From Xanthomonas sp. DAR 35659 (GTDB taxonomy: Bacteria > Pseudomonadota > Gammaproteobacteria > Xanthomonadales > Xanthomonadaceae), in contig NZ_CP162488.1 in NCBI RefSeq assembly GCF_041242975.1, positions 4,578,001-4,642,000 on the forward strand: DNA of 64,000 nt, in the 5' to 3' direction. Made by a program: the position numbers and the translations under genes. The notes under the pieces are model-generated. The model made no database searches and was not told where the DNA came from. It was given only the letters and a program-made list of their open reading frames with translations. Within the stretch, counting starts at the first letter, position 1; each line of letters opens with the position of its first letter. This document shows positions 54,751 to 63,858 of this stretch, piece after piece.

Positions 54751-56073
54751 ATGTTCGGCTATCACCTGCAGCTGGCGCTGCGCAGCCTGCGCCGCAGTCC
54801 GGTGCTCACCGCGCTGATGGTGCTGTCCATCGCCGTGGGCATCGGCGCGGCGATGACCACGCTGACGGTGATGCGGCTGCTGTCCGGCGATCCGCTGCCC
54901 GGGCACAGCCAGCGGATCTTCTACCCGCAGCTCGATCCGCGCCCCGCCGGCGACGTCGGCGCGCAGCCGTACGACAAACTCGACTACCGCAGCGCGATGG
55001 ACCTGTGGCAAAGCGCGCGCGCCGATCGCCAGGCGATCGTCGCCGAGAGCCAGATCAAGCTGCGCGCGCCCGAGCGCGGCGGCCCGGCGTTCATGGCGCA
55101 ACTGCTGTCCACGCAGGCCGACTTCTTTCCGATGTTCCAGGTGCCCTTCGCGTACGGCAGCGGCTGGCGCGCGCAGGACGACCGCGACCGCGCGCGGGTG
55201 GTGGTGATCTCCTCCGATCTCAACAACGCCCTGTTCGCGGGCCGCAACAGCGTCGGCCGCAGCCTGCTGGTGCGCGGCAACGCGGTGCGCATCGTCGGCG
55301 TGCTGGCGCCGTGGCGGCCATCGCCGCAGTTCTACACGCTGGCCGGCGGCAGCTTCGCCCATGGCGATACCGGCAGTTTCTACGGCAAGCCGCAGGACGT
55401 GTTCGCGCCGCTGTCCACCAGCCTGGAACTCAACGACGGCCACATCCAGCCGTGGACCTGCTACGGCGATCCACCGCGGCCGCTCGACCTGCGCAGCGCG
55501 CCGTGCGTGTGGGTGCAGCTGTGGGTGCAGTTGGACACGCCGGCCAAGGTCGCCGACTACCGGCGCCTGCTGGCCGACTACGCCGCGCAGCAGCGCGCGG
55601 CCGGGCGCATCGGCCGCAGCGACACGGCGCGGCTGCTGTCGCTGCCGCAATGGCTGGACCACAACCGGGTCGTGCCCGGCGACGTGCGCCTGCAGAGCTG
55701 GCTGGCACTGGCGTTCCTGGGCCTGTGCCTGTTCAACAGCGTCGGCCTGCTGCTGGCCAAGTTCCTGCGCCGCGGCGGCGAGATCGGCGTGCGCCGTGCG
55801 CTCGGCGCAGCACGCGGCGCGATCTTCGCCCAGTGCCTGACCGAAGCCAGCGTGATCGGCCTGCTCGGCGGCGTGGGCGGATGGCTGCTGACCCTGCTCG
55901 GCCTGTGGAGCGTGCGCCAGCAACCGACCGCCTACGCCGATCTGGCGCATCTGGATCTGCCCGCATTCGCCGGCACCTTCGCGCTCGCCATCGGCTGCGC
56001 CCTCGCCGCCGGACTGTTCCCGGCCCTGCGCGCCAGCCGGATCGCCCCGGCGCTGCAACTCAAGAGCCTGTGA
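54751..56073 (+). CDS. FtsX/MacB-type ABC permease, type A copy 1
   Basis: A 440-residue permease. The N-terminal helix MVLSIAVGIGAAMTTLTV follows a short MFGYHLQLALRSLRR cytosolic leader. Residues about 50-290 form the MacB-type periplasmic core, and three C-terminal helices belong to the FtsX domain, with GEIGVRRALGAARGAIFAQ as the coupling-helix motif. It ends with QLKSL. The A-type proteins at 57316 and 59959 share all these features. Confidence 0.82.
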   Translation: MFGYHLQLALRSLRRSPVLTALMVLSIAVGIGAAMTTLTVMRLLSGDPLPGHSQRIFYPQLDPRPAGDVGAQPYDKLDYRSAMDLWQSARADRQAIVAESQIKLRAPERGGPAFMAQLLSTQADFFPMFQVPFAYGSGWRAQDDRDRARVVVISSDLNNALFAGRNSVGRSLLVRGNAVRIVGVLAPWRPSPQFYTLAGGSFAHGDTGSFYGKPQDVFAPLSTSLELNDGHIQPWTCYGDPPRPLDLRSAPCVWVQLWVQLDTPAKVADYRRLLADYAAQQRAAGRIGRSDTARLLSLPQWLDHNRVVPGDVRLQSWLALAFLGLCLFNSVGLLLAKFLRRGGEIGVRRALGAARGAIFAQCLTEASVIGLLGGVGGWLLTLLGLWSVRQQPTAYADLAHLDLPAFAGTFALAIGCALAAGLFPALRASRIAPALQLKSL

Positions 56074-56087
56074 CCGGGACCCCCACG

Positions 56088-57302
56088 ATGCACATCCGCC
56101 CCATCCTGCGCGCCCTGTCGCGCCACCGCATCGCTGCCAGCCTGATCGCGCTGGAAGTGGCATTGGCCTGCGCGGTGCTGTGCAACGCGTTCTTCCTGAT
56201 CGGCAACCGGCTGCAACTGGTGCAGTTGGACAGCGGCATCGACGAAGCCGCGCTGGGGCTGGTGTCGCTGTCCGGCTGCGATGGTTGCAGCGACGCCGAT
56301 CTCAACGCGCGCGTGCTCGATGCGCTGCGCCGCATTCCCGGGGTCCGCGCGGCCGGGACCATCAACACGGTGCCGTTCGCGCCGGCGGCCGGCAACAGCG
56401 GCGTGTGCCTGGACCAGGCCTGCACCCAGGTCGGTGGCGTGCCGCACTTCTACACCGCCAGCGCGGGCGCCATCGCCGCGCTGGGCCTCAAGCCCGACAG
56501 CGGCCGCGCGTTCGGCGCCGGCGACTACCAGGCATTCGAGCATTTCGCGCCGGCCACCGCCGACGTGTGGATCACCCGCGCCCTGGCCGAGCACCTGTGG
56601 CCGGGCCAGGACCCGCTGGGGCGCGACCTGTGGGCCGGCGGCCACTATCGCGTGGTCGGCATCCTGCGCCACCTGGCGCGGCCCGATCCCGGCCGCAGCG
56701 AGGACGGCGCGATCGGCGGCGACTGGTCGGTGCTCATCCCGGTACGCGAGGCCTCGCAATCCGGCACCTACGTGCTGCGCGCCGATCCGCGCGAACTGCC
56801 GCGCGTGGTCGCGCAGGCGCGCAGCGCCGTGGCCCGCGCGGCGCCCGATGCGGTGCTGGATGGCGAATACAGCAAGCCGCTGGACGAACTGCGCCAGCGC
56901 TATTTCCAGAGCGACCGGGCGATGGCCAAGCTGCTGCTGGCGGTCATCGCCGCGATGCTGTTGGTCACCGCGCTGGGCATCGTCGGGCTGGCCAGCTTCT
57001 GGGTGCAGCAACGCACCCGGCAGATCGGCGTGCGCCGCGCATTGGGCGCCACCCGCCGCGACATCCTGCGCCACTTCCAGACCGAGAACCTGCTCATCGT
57101 CGGCGCCGGCGTGGCGCTGGGCATGCTCCTGGCCTACGCCGGCAACGTCGTGCTGATGCGTTTCTTCGAACTGGAACGGCTGCCGGCAGCCTACCTGCCG
57201 GTCGGCGCGGCCTTGCTGTGCGCGCTCGGCCAACTCGCCGTCCTCGGCCCGGCGCTGCGCGCCGCCGCCGTCCCTCCCGCTACCGCCACCCGCAGCGCCT
57301 GA
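56088..57302 (+). CDS. FtsX/MacB-type ABC permease, type B copy 1
   Basis: A 404-residue permease starting MHIRPILRALSRHRIAASL, then a first helix with ALACAVLCNAFFLIGNR. A periplasmic core of about 230 residues follows, then three helices with LASFWVQQRTRQIGVRRALGATRRDILRHF; it ends ATRSA. Distinct from type A in N-terminus and length, and closest to the copies at 58680 and 61299. It has extra Cys residues in the core (CDGCSD, CLDQAC) that could form disulfides. Confidence 0.82.
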   Translation: MHIRPILRALSRHRIAASLIALEVALACAVLCNAFFLIGNRLQLVQLDSGIDEAALGLVSLSGCDGCSDADLNARVLDALRRIPGVRAAGTINTVPFAPAAGNSGVCLDQACTQVGGVPHFYTASAGAIAALGLKPDSGRAFGAGDYQAFEHFAPATADVWITRALAEHLWPGQDPLGRDLWAGGHYRVVGILRHLARPDPGRSEDGAIGGDWSVLIPVREASQSGTYVLRADPRELPRVVAQARSAVARAAPDAVLDGEYSKPLDELRQRYFQSDRAMAKLLLAVIAAMLLVTALGIVGLASFWVQQRTRQIGVRRALGATRRDILRHFQTENLLIVGAGVALGMLLAYAGNVVLMRFFELERLPAAYLPVGAALLCALGQLAVLGPALRAAAVPPATATRSA

Positions 57303-57315
57303 ACCCGGAGCTCCT

Positions 57316-58614
57316 ATGTTCGGCTATTACGTCCGCCTCGCCTTGCGCAGCTTCCGCCGCAACAAGGTCCTCACCGCCCTCATGGTGCTGGCCATCGCCC
57401 TGGGCATCGGCGCCAGCATGACCACGCTGACCGTGTTCTACGTGCTTTCCGGCGATCCGATCCCACAGAAGAGCGACACGTTGTTCTACGTGCAGGTCGA
57501 TGCCGATTCCAAGGCCGGCTTCCAGCCCGGCGACGAGCCCGACTTCCAGATCCGGCGCTTCGACGCCGAGACGCTGCTGCGCGAGAAGCGGGCCAAGCGG
57601 CAGGCGATGATGACCGGCGGATCGGTGGCGGTCGAACCGAGCAGGAGCGGACTGAAGCCGTTCAAGTCCGAAGCGCGCTTCACCTCGGCGGACTTTTTTC
57701 CCATGTTCGATACGCCGTTCCTCTACGGCCACGGCTGGAGCGGCACCGAAGACGAACGCCACCAGCGCGTGGCGGTCATCAGCAAGAAGCTCAACGAAAA
57801 GCTCTACGACGGCGCCAACAGCGTCGGCCGCGAACTGCGCATCGACCAGAACACCTTCCGCATCGTCGGCGTGCTGGATACCTGGGAACCCAACCCGCGC
57901 TTCTACGACATCACCAACACCTACGGCGCGAACGAACAGCTGTACGTGCCGTTCGCGGTGGCGATGGACCTGAAGATGGACCGCAACGGCAGCATGAACT
58001 GCTCCGGCGAGAACGACGGCGACCCGACCGCGCTCAATGCGCCCTGCACCTGGATCCAGTACTGGACCGAACTGGAGAACGCGACCCAGGTCGCCGACTA
58101 CAAGGCCTACCTGGAGAACTATTCCAACCAGCAACGCGCCGCCGGCCGCTTCCAGCGCCCGAACAACGTGCGCCTGCGCAACGTGATGCAGTGGCTGGAC
58201 CACAACGAAGTGGTGCCGGGCGACGTGCGCCTGCAACTGTGGCTGGCGATGGGTTTCCTGCTGGTGTGCCTGCTCAACACCGTCGGCCTGCTGTTGGCCA
58301 AGTTCCTGCGCCGCAGCGGCGAGATCGGCGTGCGCCGCGCCCTGGGCGCGTCGCGCCGCGCGATCTTCGCGCAATGCCTGGTGGAGGCCGGCACCATCGG
58401 CCTGGCCGGCGGCATCGGCGGACTCGGCCTGTCCCTGCTCGGCCTGTGGGCGGTGCGCCAGCAGCCCACCGGCTACGCCAAGCTGGCCCACCTGGATCCC
58501 ACGATGCTGGCGATGACCTTCGCCCTGGCCCTGGTCGCCAGCCTGCTGGCCGGCCTGCTGCCGGCCTGGCGCGCGATCCAGGTCGCACCGGCGCTGCAGC
58601 TCAAATCGTCCTGA
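57316..58614 (+). CDS. FtsX/MacB-type ABC permease, type A copy 2
   Basis: A 432-residue permease. Opening MFGYYVRLALRSFRRNKVLTALMVLAIALGIGASMTTLT is nearly that of the copy at 59959. The periplasmic core includes TWEPNPRFYDITNTYG and the FtsX domain has GEIGVRRALGASRRAIFAQ. It starts 13 bp after the previous gene. Type A proteins are likely to dimerise with type B ones, since each A gene is followed by a B gene. Confidence 0.82.
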   Translation: MFGYYVRLALRSFRRNKVLTALMVLAIALGIGASMTTLTVFYVLSGDPIPQKSDTLFYVQVDADSKAGFQPGDEPDFQIRRFDAETLLREKRAKRQAMMTGGSVAVEPSRSGLKPFKSEARFTSADFFPMFDTPFLYGHGWSGTEDERHQRVAVISKKLNEKLYDGANSVGRELRIDQNTFRIVGVLDTWEPNPRFYDITNTYGANEQLYVPFAVAMDLKMDRNGSMNCSGENDGDPTALNAPCTWIQYWTELENATQVADYKAYLENYSNQQRAAGRFQRPNNVRLRNVMQWLDHNEVVPGDVRLQLWLAMGFLLVCLLNTVGLLLAKFLRRSGEIGVRRALGASRRAIFAQCLVEAGTIGLAGGIGGLGLSLLGLWAVRQQPTGYAKLAHLDPTMLAMTFALALVASLLAGLLPAWRAIQVAPALQLKSS

Positions 58615-58679
58615 CTCCCACGCGCGGCCGTCACCCGCCGCGCAGACCGCCATCCAAGGTCCCCTACAAGGTTATCGCC

Positions 58680-59906
58680 ATGGACATCCGCCCCATCCTC
58701 TCCACCCTGCGCCGCCACAAGACCGCGGCCGCGCTGATCGTGCTCGAGATCGCGCTGGCCTGCGCGATCGTGTGCAACGCCCTGTTCCTGATCGGCAACC
58801 GCATCGAGACCCTGCAGCGGCCCAGCGGCATCGCCGAGTCGGAACTGGTGACGATCTCGCTGGGCGGCATCGGCCAGCAGGTCAACGCCGCCGCGCGCAC
58901 CCGCGAGGACCTGGCCGCGTTGCGCGCGGTGCCCGGCGTGCGCGCCGCGACCTTGCTCAACCAGGTGCCGTTCGTGAGCTACTCCTGGAACACCGGCCTG
59001 GCGCTGACCCCCGACCAGGAGCGTTCGACGCTCAACGCCGCGCAATACATGGCCGAGGAAGGGTCGCTACGCACCCTGGGCCTGCGCCTGATCGCCGGGC
59101 GCGACTTCGCCCCCGACGAGTACATCGACTTCGAGGCCGCGATGACCGACAAGACGGTGCACGACAAGGGCACCGCGGTGATCCTCAACCGCGCCACGGC
59201 GGAAAAGATGTTCCCCGGGCAGAACGCCCTCGGCAAGACCGTCTATACCGGGCCGATCGCATTGCGCGTGGTCGGCATCGTCGACACGCTGGCGCGTCCC
59301 AACATGGCCGGCGGCCTGGCCCAGATCGACTACGCGATGCTGATGCCGCTGCGCCTGAACTACACCGACGGCCTGTACGTGCTGCGCGTCACCGACCCGG
59401 CGCGGCGCCAGGAAGTGCTCGCCGCGGCGACCGCGGCGCTGATGAAGGTCGACAGCAGCCGCCTGGTGCTCAAGCAGCAGACCTACGACGAGATCCGCGA
59501 GGCCTACTTCCAGGGCGACCGCGCGATGGTGTGGCTGCTGGGCGCGGTGTGCGTGGCGCTGCTGATCGTCACCGCACTGGGCATCGTCGGCCTGGCCAGC
59601 TTCTGGGTGCAGCAGCGCACCAAGCAGATCGGCATCCGCCGCGCGCTCGGCGCCACCCGCGGGCAGATCCTGCGCTACTTCCAGACCGAGAACTTCCTGC
59701 TGGCCAGCACCGGCATCGTGCTCGGCATGCTGCTGGCCTACGCGATCAACCAATGGCTGATGGGCAGGTACGAACTGCCGCGGCTGCCGCTGTACTACCT
59801 GCCGTTCGGCGCGGCGACGCTGTGGCTGCTCGGCCAGCTCGCGGTGTTCGCCCCGGCGCGGCGCGCCGCGGCGGTGCCGCCGGCGGTGGCCACGCGCAGC
59901 GCCTGA
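58680..59906 (+). CDS. FtsX/MacB-type ABC permease, type B copy 2
   Basis: A 408-residue permease. MDIRPILSTLRRHKTAAALIV and LACAIVCNALFLIGNR open the protein; the C-terminal domain has LASFWVQQRTKQIGIRRALGATRGQILRYF and ends ATRSA. It lies 65 bp after its type A partner and is followed by an intrinsic terminator. Confidence 0.82.
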   Translation: MDIRPILSTLRRHKTAAALIVLEIALACAIVCNALFLIGNRIETLQRPSGIAESELVTISLGGIGQQVNAAARTREDLAALRAVPGVRAATLLNQVPFVSYSWNTGLALTPDQERSTLNAAQYMAEEGSLRTLGLRLIAGRDFAPDEYIDFEAAMTDKTVHDKGTAVILNRATAEKMFPGQNALGKTVYTGPIALRVVGIVDTLARPNMAGGLAQIDYAMLMPLRLNYTDGLYVLRVTDPARRQEVLAAATAALMKVDSSRLVLKQQTYDEIREAYFQGDRAMVWLLGAVCVALLIVTALGIVGLASFWVQQRTKQIGIRRALGATRGQILRYFQTENFLLASTGIVLGMLLAYAINQWLMGRYELPRLPLYYLPFGAATLWLLGQLAVFAPARRAAAVPPAVATRSA

Positions 59907-59917
59907 CCGGTCCCCTT

Positions 59918-59944
59918 GGCCGGCGTCGCCGCCGGCCTTTTTTC
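59918..59944 (+). terminator. Intrinsic terminator/attenuator inside the permease array
   Basis: GGCCGGC and its inverse GCCGGCC enclose a six-base loop and are followed by six T. It lies 11 bp after the fourth permease and before the fifth, so it may reduce expression of the downstream permeases relative to the first two pairs. Confidence 0.75.
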
Positions 59945-59958
59945 TTCAGGACATCCCG

Positions 59959-61260
59959 ATGTTCGGCTACTACTGCAAACTGGCGCTGCACAGCTTTCGC
60001 CGCAACCGGCTGCTGACCGCGCTGATGGTGCTGGCCATCGCCGTGGGCATCGGCGCATCGATGACGACGTTGACCGTGTTCCATGTGCTGGCCGCGGATC
60101 CGATTCCGGGCAAGAGCGCGCAGCTGTTCTATGTGGAGATGAACGTCTATCCGGACGAAAAGTACGAACCGGGCGCAACCGAACCGTTGCAGCTGACCAG
60201 ACGCGACGCCGAAGCGCTGTTGCGCGACAAGCGCGGCGATCGCCAGGCGATGATGTCCGCCGGCGGCGTCAGCGTGGTGCCGGCAGACCCGCAGCAGACC
60301 CCGTTCTCGCTGGAAGCGCGCTACACCAGCGCCGATTTCTTTCCGATGTTCGGCGTGCCGATGCGGTACGGGCATGCCTGGACCGCCGAGGACGACGGCC
60401 GGCGCGCGCGGGTCGCGGTGATCTCGCGGCGCCTGAACGAAAAGCTGTTCGGCGACGTCGACAGCGTCGGCAAGGACCTGCAGATCGGCGACGCGGTGCT
60501 GCGCATCGTCGGCGTGGTCGACGACTGGAGCATGAATCCGCGCTTCTACGACATGACCAACGAAACCTATGCCGACAGCGAGGACGTCTTCATTCCCTTC
60601 TCCACCTCGCGCGACCTGGAGCTCGGCACCAGAGGCACCATGGATTGCTGGAGCGACAGTCCCGATGGCCCCACCGGCGAGAACGCTCCTTGCGTGTGGA
60701 TCCAGTACTGGGTGGAACTGGCCGATGCGGCCAAGCATGCCGATTACCGCGCCTATCTCGAACGCTACGCCCGCCAGCAGCACGATGCCGGGCGCCTCAG
60801 CCATCCGGCCGACAACCGGCTGAGCGACGTGATGACGTGGCTGGACAGGAATCACGCCGTGCCTGCAGACGTGCGCCTGCAACTGTGGCTGGCACTCGTG
60901 TTCCTGGGCATCTGCCTGCTCAACACCGTCGGCCTGATGCTGGCCAAGTTCATGCGCCACAGCGGCGAGACCGGCGTGCGCCGCGCGCTGGGCGCATCGC
61001 GTCGCGCGATCTTCGCCCAGCATCTGGTCGAGGCCGGGATGATCGGCGCGGCCGGGGGCGCGGCCGGCCTGCTGTTGGCCTGGATCGGCCTGTGGCTGGT
61101 GCGTCGCCAGCCGGCCGACTACGCCGGGCTGGCGCATATGGACGGCAGCATGCTGCTGGGCACGCTCGTGCTGGCCCTGGCCAGCAGCCTGCTGGCCGGC
61201 GCGCTGCCGGCGTGGCAGGCCATGCGCGTCCCCACCGCGCTGCAACTCAAGTCGCAATGA
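59959..61260 (+). CDS. FtsX/MacB-type ABC permease, type A copy 3
   Basis: A 433-residue permease. MFGYYCKLALHSFRRNRLLTALMVLAIAVGIGASMTTLTV opens it; the core has DWSMNPRFYDMTNETY and the C-terminus carries GETGVRRALGASRRAIFAQH. It is closest to copy 2 along its whole length. It begins 15 bp after the T-run of the internal terminator. Confidence 0.82.
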   Translation: MFGYYCKLALHSFRRNRLLTALMVLAIAVGIGASMTTLTVFHVLAADPIPGKSAQLFYVEMNVYPDEKYEPGATEPLQLTRRDAEALLRDKRGDRQAMMSAGGVSVVPADPQQTPFSLEARYTSADFFPMFGVPMRYGHAWTAEDDGRRARVAVISRRLNEKLFGDVDSVGKDLQIGDAVLRIVGVVDDWSMNPRFYDMTNETYADSEDVFIPFSTSRDLELGTRGTMDCWSDSPDGPTGENAPCVWIQYWVELADAAKHADYRAYLERYARQQHDAGRLSHPADNRLSDVMTWLDRNHAVPADVRLQLWLALVFLGICLLNTVGLMLAKFMRHSGETGVRRALGASRRAIFAQHLVEAGMIGAAGGAAGLLLAWIGLWLVRRQPADYAGLAHMDGSMLLGTLVLALASSLLAGALPAWQAMRVPTALQLKSQ

Positions 61261-61298
61261 CGCGACCGCGCATCCTCCTTCCCGCCAGGAACGCTCCC

Positions 61299-62525
61299 GT
61301 GGACATCCGCCCCATCCTCTCCAGCCTGCGCAAGCACAAGATCGCCGCCGTGCTCATCGTGCTGGAGATCGCCTTCAGCTGCGCGGTGGTGTGCAACGCC
61401 CTGTTCCTGATCCACCTGCGCCTGGAACGCGTGCAGCGTCCCAGCGGCGCGGCCGAGCAGCAGATCGTGCAAGTGCGTATCCGCAGCGTGACCAAGAACG
61501 GCGACAGCGCCGCACTGACCCGCGCGGACCTGGACGCCTTGCGCGCGATCCCCGGCGTGAGCAAGGCCAGCGTCGTCAACCAGCCGCCGTTCGGCAGCAC
61601 GGTCACCTACAGCGGCATCTCGCTCAACGCCGAGCAGCAGCGCAGCACCATGCGCGCGACCAACTACATGGGCGATGCGCAGTTGCTGGACACGCTGGGG
61701 CTGACCCTGGTCGCCGGGCGCCGCTTCCACCCCGACGAGTTCCTCGACTACGCGCGGCTGCAGGATCCCAACGACACCGGGACGGTGCCGTCGGTGATCC
61801 TGAGTCAGTCGTTGGCGCAACGCCTGTTCCCCGACGGCACCGCGCTGGGCCGCACCATCCGGGTGTTCGGCGAGCACCGCATCGTGGGTATCGTGCAGCG
61901 CCTGGTGCAGCCGCGCGACTTCGGGACGCCGGCCGACTACCAGGACGCGATGCTGCTCCCGGTCAACATGCCCTACACCAACGGCACCTACCTGCTGCGG
62001 GTGCGCGATCCGGCGCAGCGCGAGGCGGTGCTGCGGCAGGCGCGCAGCGTGCTGCTGGCACACGGCCCCAGGCGCATGATCCAGGAAAACGGCACGATGA
62101 CCTTGCAGCAGGCGCGCGCGAACTACTACCGCAACGACCGCGCGATGGCCTGGTTGCTGGTCGGGGTGTGCGCGATGCTGCTGCTGGTCACCGCGCTGGG
62201 TATCGTCGGCCTGGCCAGCTTCTGGGTGCAGCAGCGCACCAAGCAGATCGGCGTGCGCCGTGCGCTGGGCGCCACCCGTGGGCAGATCCTGCGCTACTTC
62301 CAGTTGGAGAACTTCCTGCTCGCCAGCGCCGGGATCGGCCTAGGCATGCTGCTGGCCTATGCCGCCAACCTGTACCTGATGAGCGCCTACGAACTGCAGC
62401 GCCTGCCGCTGTGGTACCTGCCGGTCGGCGCGGTGACGCTGTGGCTGCTCGGCCAGCTCGCGGTGCTCGGCCCGGCGCGGCGCGCCGCCGGCGTGGCGCC
62501 GGCCGTCGCCACGCGCAGCGCGTGA
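61299..62525 (+). CDS. FtsX/MacB-type ABC permease, type B copy 3
   Basis: A 408-residue permease from GTG 61299, where VDIRPILSSLRKHKIAAVL aligns with the type B opening and AGGA lies about nine bases upstream. An ATG at 61257 overlapping the previous stop would add 14 non-homologous residues. It contains LASFWVQQRTKQIGVRRALGATRGQILRYF and ends ATRSA. Confidence 0.8.
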   Translation: MDIRPILSSLRKHKIAAVLIVLEIAFSCAVVCNALFLIHLRLERVQRPSGAAEQQIVQVRIRSVTKNGDSAALTRADLDALRAIPGVSKASVVNQPPFGSTVTYSGISLNAEQQRSTMRATNYMGDAQLLDTLGLTLVAGRRFHPDEFLDYARLQDPNDTGTVPSVILSQSLAQRLFPDGTALGRTIRVFGEHRIVGIVQRLVQPRDFGTPADYQDAMLLPVNMPYTNGTYLLRVRDPAQREAVLRQARSVLLAHGPRRMIQENGTMTLQQARANYYRNDRAMAWLLVGVCAMLLLVTALGIVGLASFWVQQRTKQIGVRRALGATRGQILRYFQLENFLLASAGIGLGMLLAYAANLYLMSAYELQRLPLWYLPVGAVTLWLLGQLAVLGPARRAAGVAPAVATRSA

Positions 62526-62541
62526 GCGGCGGCGCACGCGC

Positions 62542-63723
62542 ATGGACCGCATGCTGATCTCGCTGCGCCAGCACAGACTGCTGGCCACGCTGATCGTGCT
62601 GCAGATGGCGATCGGCTATCCGCTGCTGCTGGGCCTGATCGCGCTCGCCAGCCAGGCGCATGCGCAGCTGCACCTCGCCAGCGGCATCGACGACGACACG
62701 CACCTGCTGACCCTGCGCCTGGACGGCCGCGTCTCCGCCGCGGCCGCGCGGCGCGAGGCCGCGGCGTTGCGCGCCGTGCCCGGCGTGCTGCACGTCGCGG
62801 CGGTCAACCAGTTGCCGTTCGGGCCCGAGCGCTGGGACGCCCTGCTCGGGCCGCGCGCCGACGGCAGCGGCGGACAGTTCCGCGCCGCCGTCTACCTCGG
62901 CGATCCCGGCCTGGTGCCGGCGCTGGGCCTGCGCCTGCAGCGCGGCCGCGATTTCGCCAGCGACGAGTATCGCGATTTCGTCGCGCCCAGCGCGCTGGAC
63001 CTGGCGCAGCGGGTGATCCTGACCCGCTCGCTGGCGGCGCGGATGTTCCCCGATCGCGACGCGCTGGGACAGGCGGTGTATCTGGGCGACAGGCCGCCGG
63101 CGCGCGTGGTCGGCGTCGTCGAGCGGTTGCGCGCGCCCGGCGACGGCGACAACGACGACAGCGCGATCCTGGCGCTGCGCTCGCCCGATCCCGGCAACCC
63201 GCTGTACGTGCTGCGGATCGCGCCCGGCGATCCGGCGCGGGTGCGCGCGCGGCTGGCGGCGGACGCGGCGCGAATCGTGCCGGGGCGGCTGCTCGAAGTG
63301 GACAGCGCCGGCGCGCTGCGCCAGCAGCATCAGCGCCTGCAGCGGCATCGGCTGCGGCTGTGGGCGGCGGGCGCGGCGCTGTGGCTGTTCGGCACCGGCG
63401 GCATGGTCTACGCGCTCAGCGAGGCGATGGTGCGCCAGCGCGACCGGCAGATCGCATTGCGGCGTGCGCTGGGCGCGCGCGCGGCGCAGATCCAGCGCCA
63501 GCTGCGCCGCGAAAACCTGCTGCTGAGCGGCCTGGGCATCGCCCTCGGCGCGACCATCGCGGCACTGCTGCGCCGCGTCCTGTTCGATGCGTCGTTGCTG
63601 TCGCCGCCGGCGCCGGCACCGCTGCTGGTCGCGCTGCTGTTGCTCGCCACCGGCTGGCTGGCGATGCGCGGCCCGGCGCGGCGCGCGGCGCGGTTGTCAC
63701 CCGCCGCGTATCCGGCGCCATGA
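62542..63723 (+). CDS. Divergent FtsX/MacB-type ABC permease (seventh copy)
   Basis: A 393-residue permease related to type B but clearly diverged: MDRMLISLRQHRLLATLIVLQMAIGYPLLLGLIALAS opens it, and the coupling region reads VRQRDRQIALRRALGARAAQIQRQL. The motif LASFWVQQRT of type B is replaced. It lacks a type A partner and carries a more Arg/Ala-rich core with VAAVNQLPFGPERW. It starts 16 bp after the sixth permease. Confidence 0.78.
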   Translation: MDRMLISLRQHRLLATLIVLQMAIGYPLLLGLIALASQAHAQLHLASGIDDDTHLLTLRLDGRVSAAAARREAAALRAVPGVLHVAAVNQLPFGPERWDALLGPRADGSGGQFRAAVYLGDPGLVPALGLRLQRGRDFASDEYRDFVAPSALDLAQRVILTRSLAARMFPDRDALGQAVYLGDRPPARVVGVVERLRAPGDGDNDDSAILALRSPDPGNPLYVLRIAPGDPARVRARLAADAARIVPGRLLEVDSAGALRQQHQRLQRHRLRLWAAGAALWLFGTGGMVYALSEAMVRQRDRQIALRRALGARAAQIQRQLRRENLLLSGLGIALGATIAALLRRVLFDASLLSPPAPAPLLVALLLLATGWLAMRGPARRAARLSPAAYPAP

Positions 63724-63858
63724 GCGCGTCCGCCGCCGCGCGCCCCCCGGCCTCGCAACGGCCCGCGCCGCGCACACGACAAGCCGCGCCGGGGCTGCGA
63801 TGATGCCGCCTCGTCCTGTCTTCGCCGGTTCCGGCCCGGCCATCCGCCAAGGTATCCG

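Noticed and set aside
61257..61298. ATG overlapping the previous stop as the start of the sixth permease
   Set aside because: It adds 14 residues not found in the two type B paralogues, whereas GTG 61299 aligns with their first residue and has a ribosome binding site.
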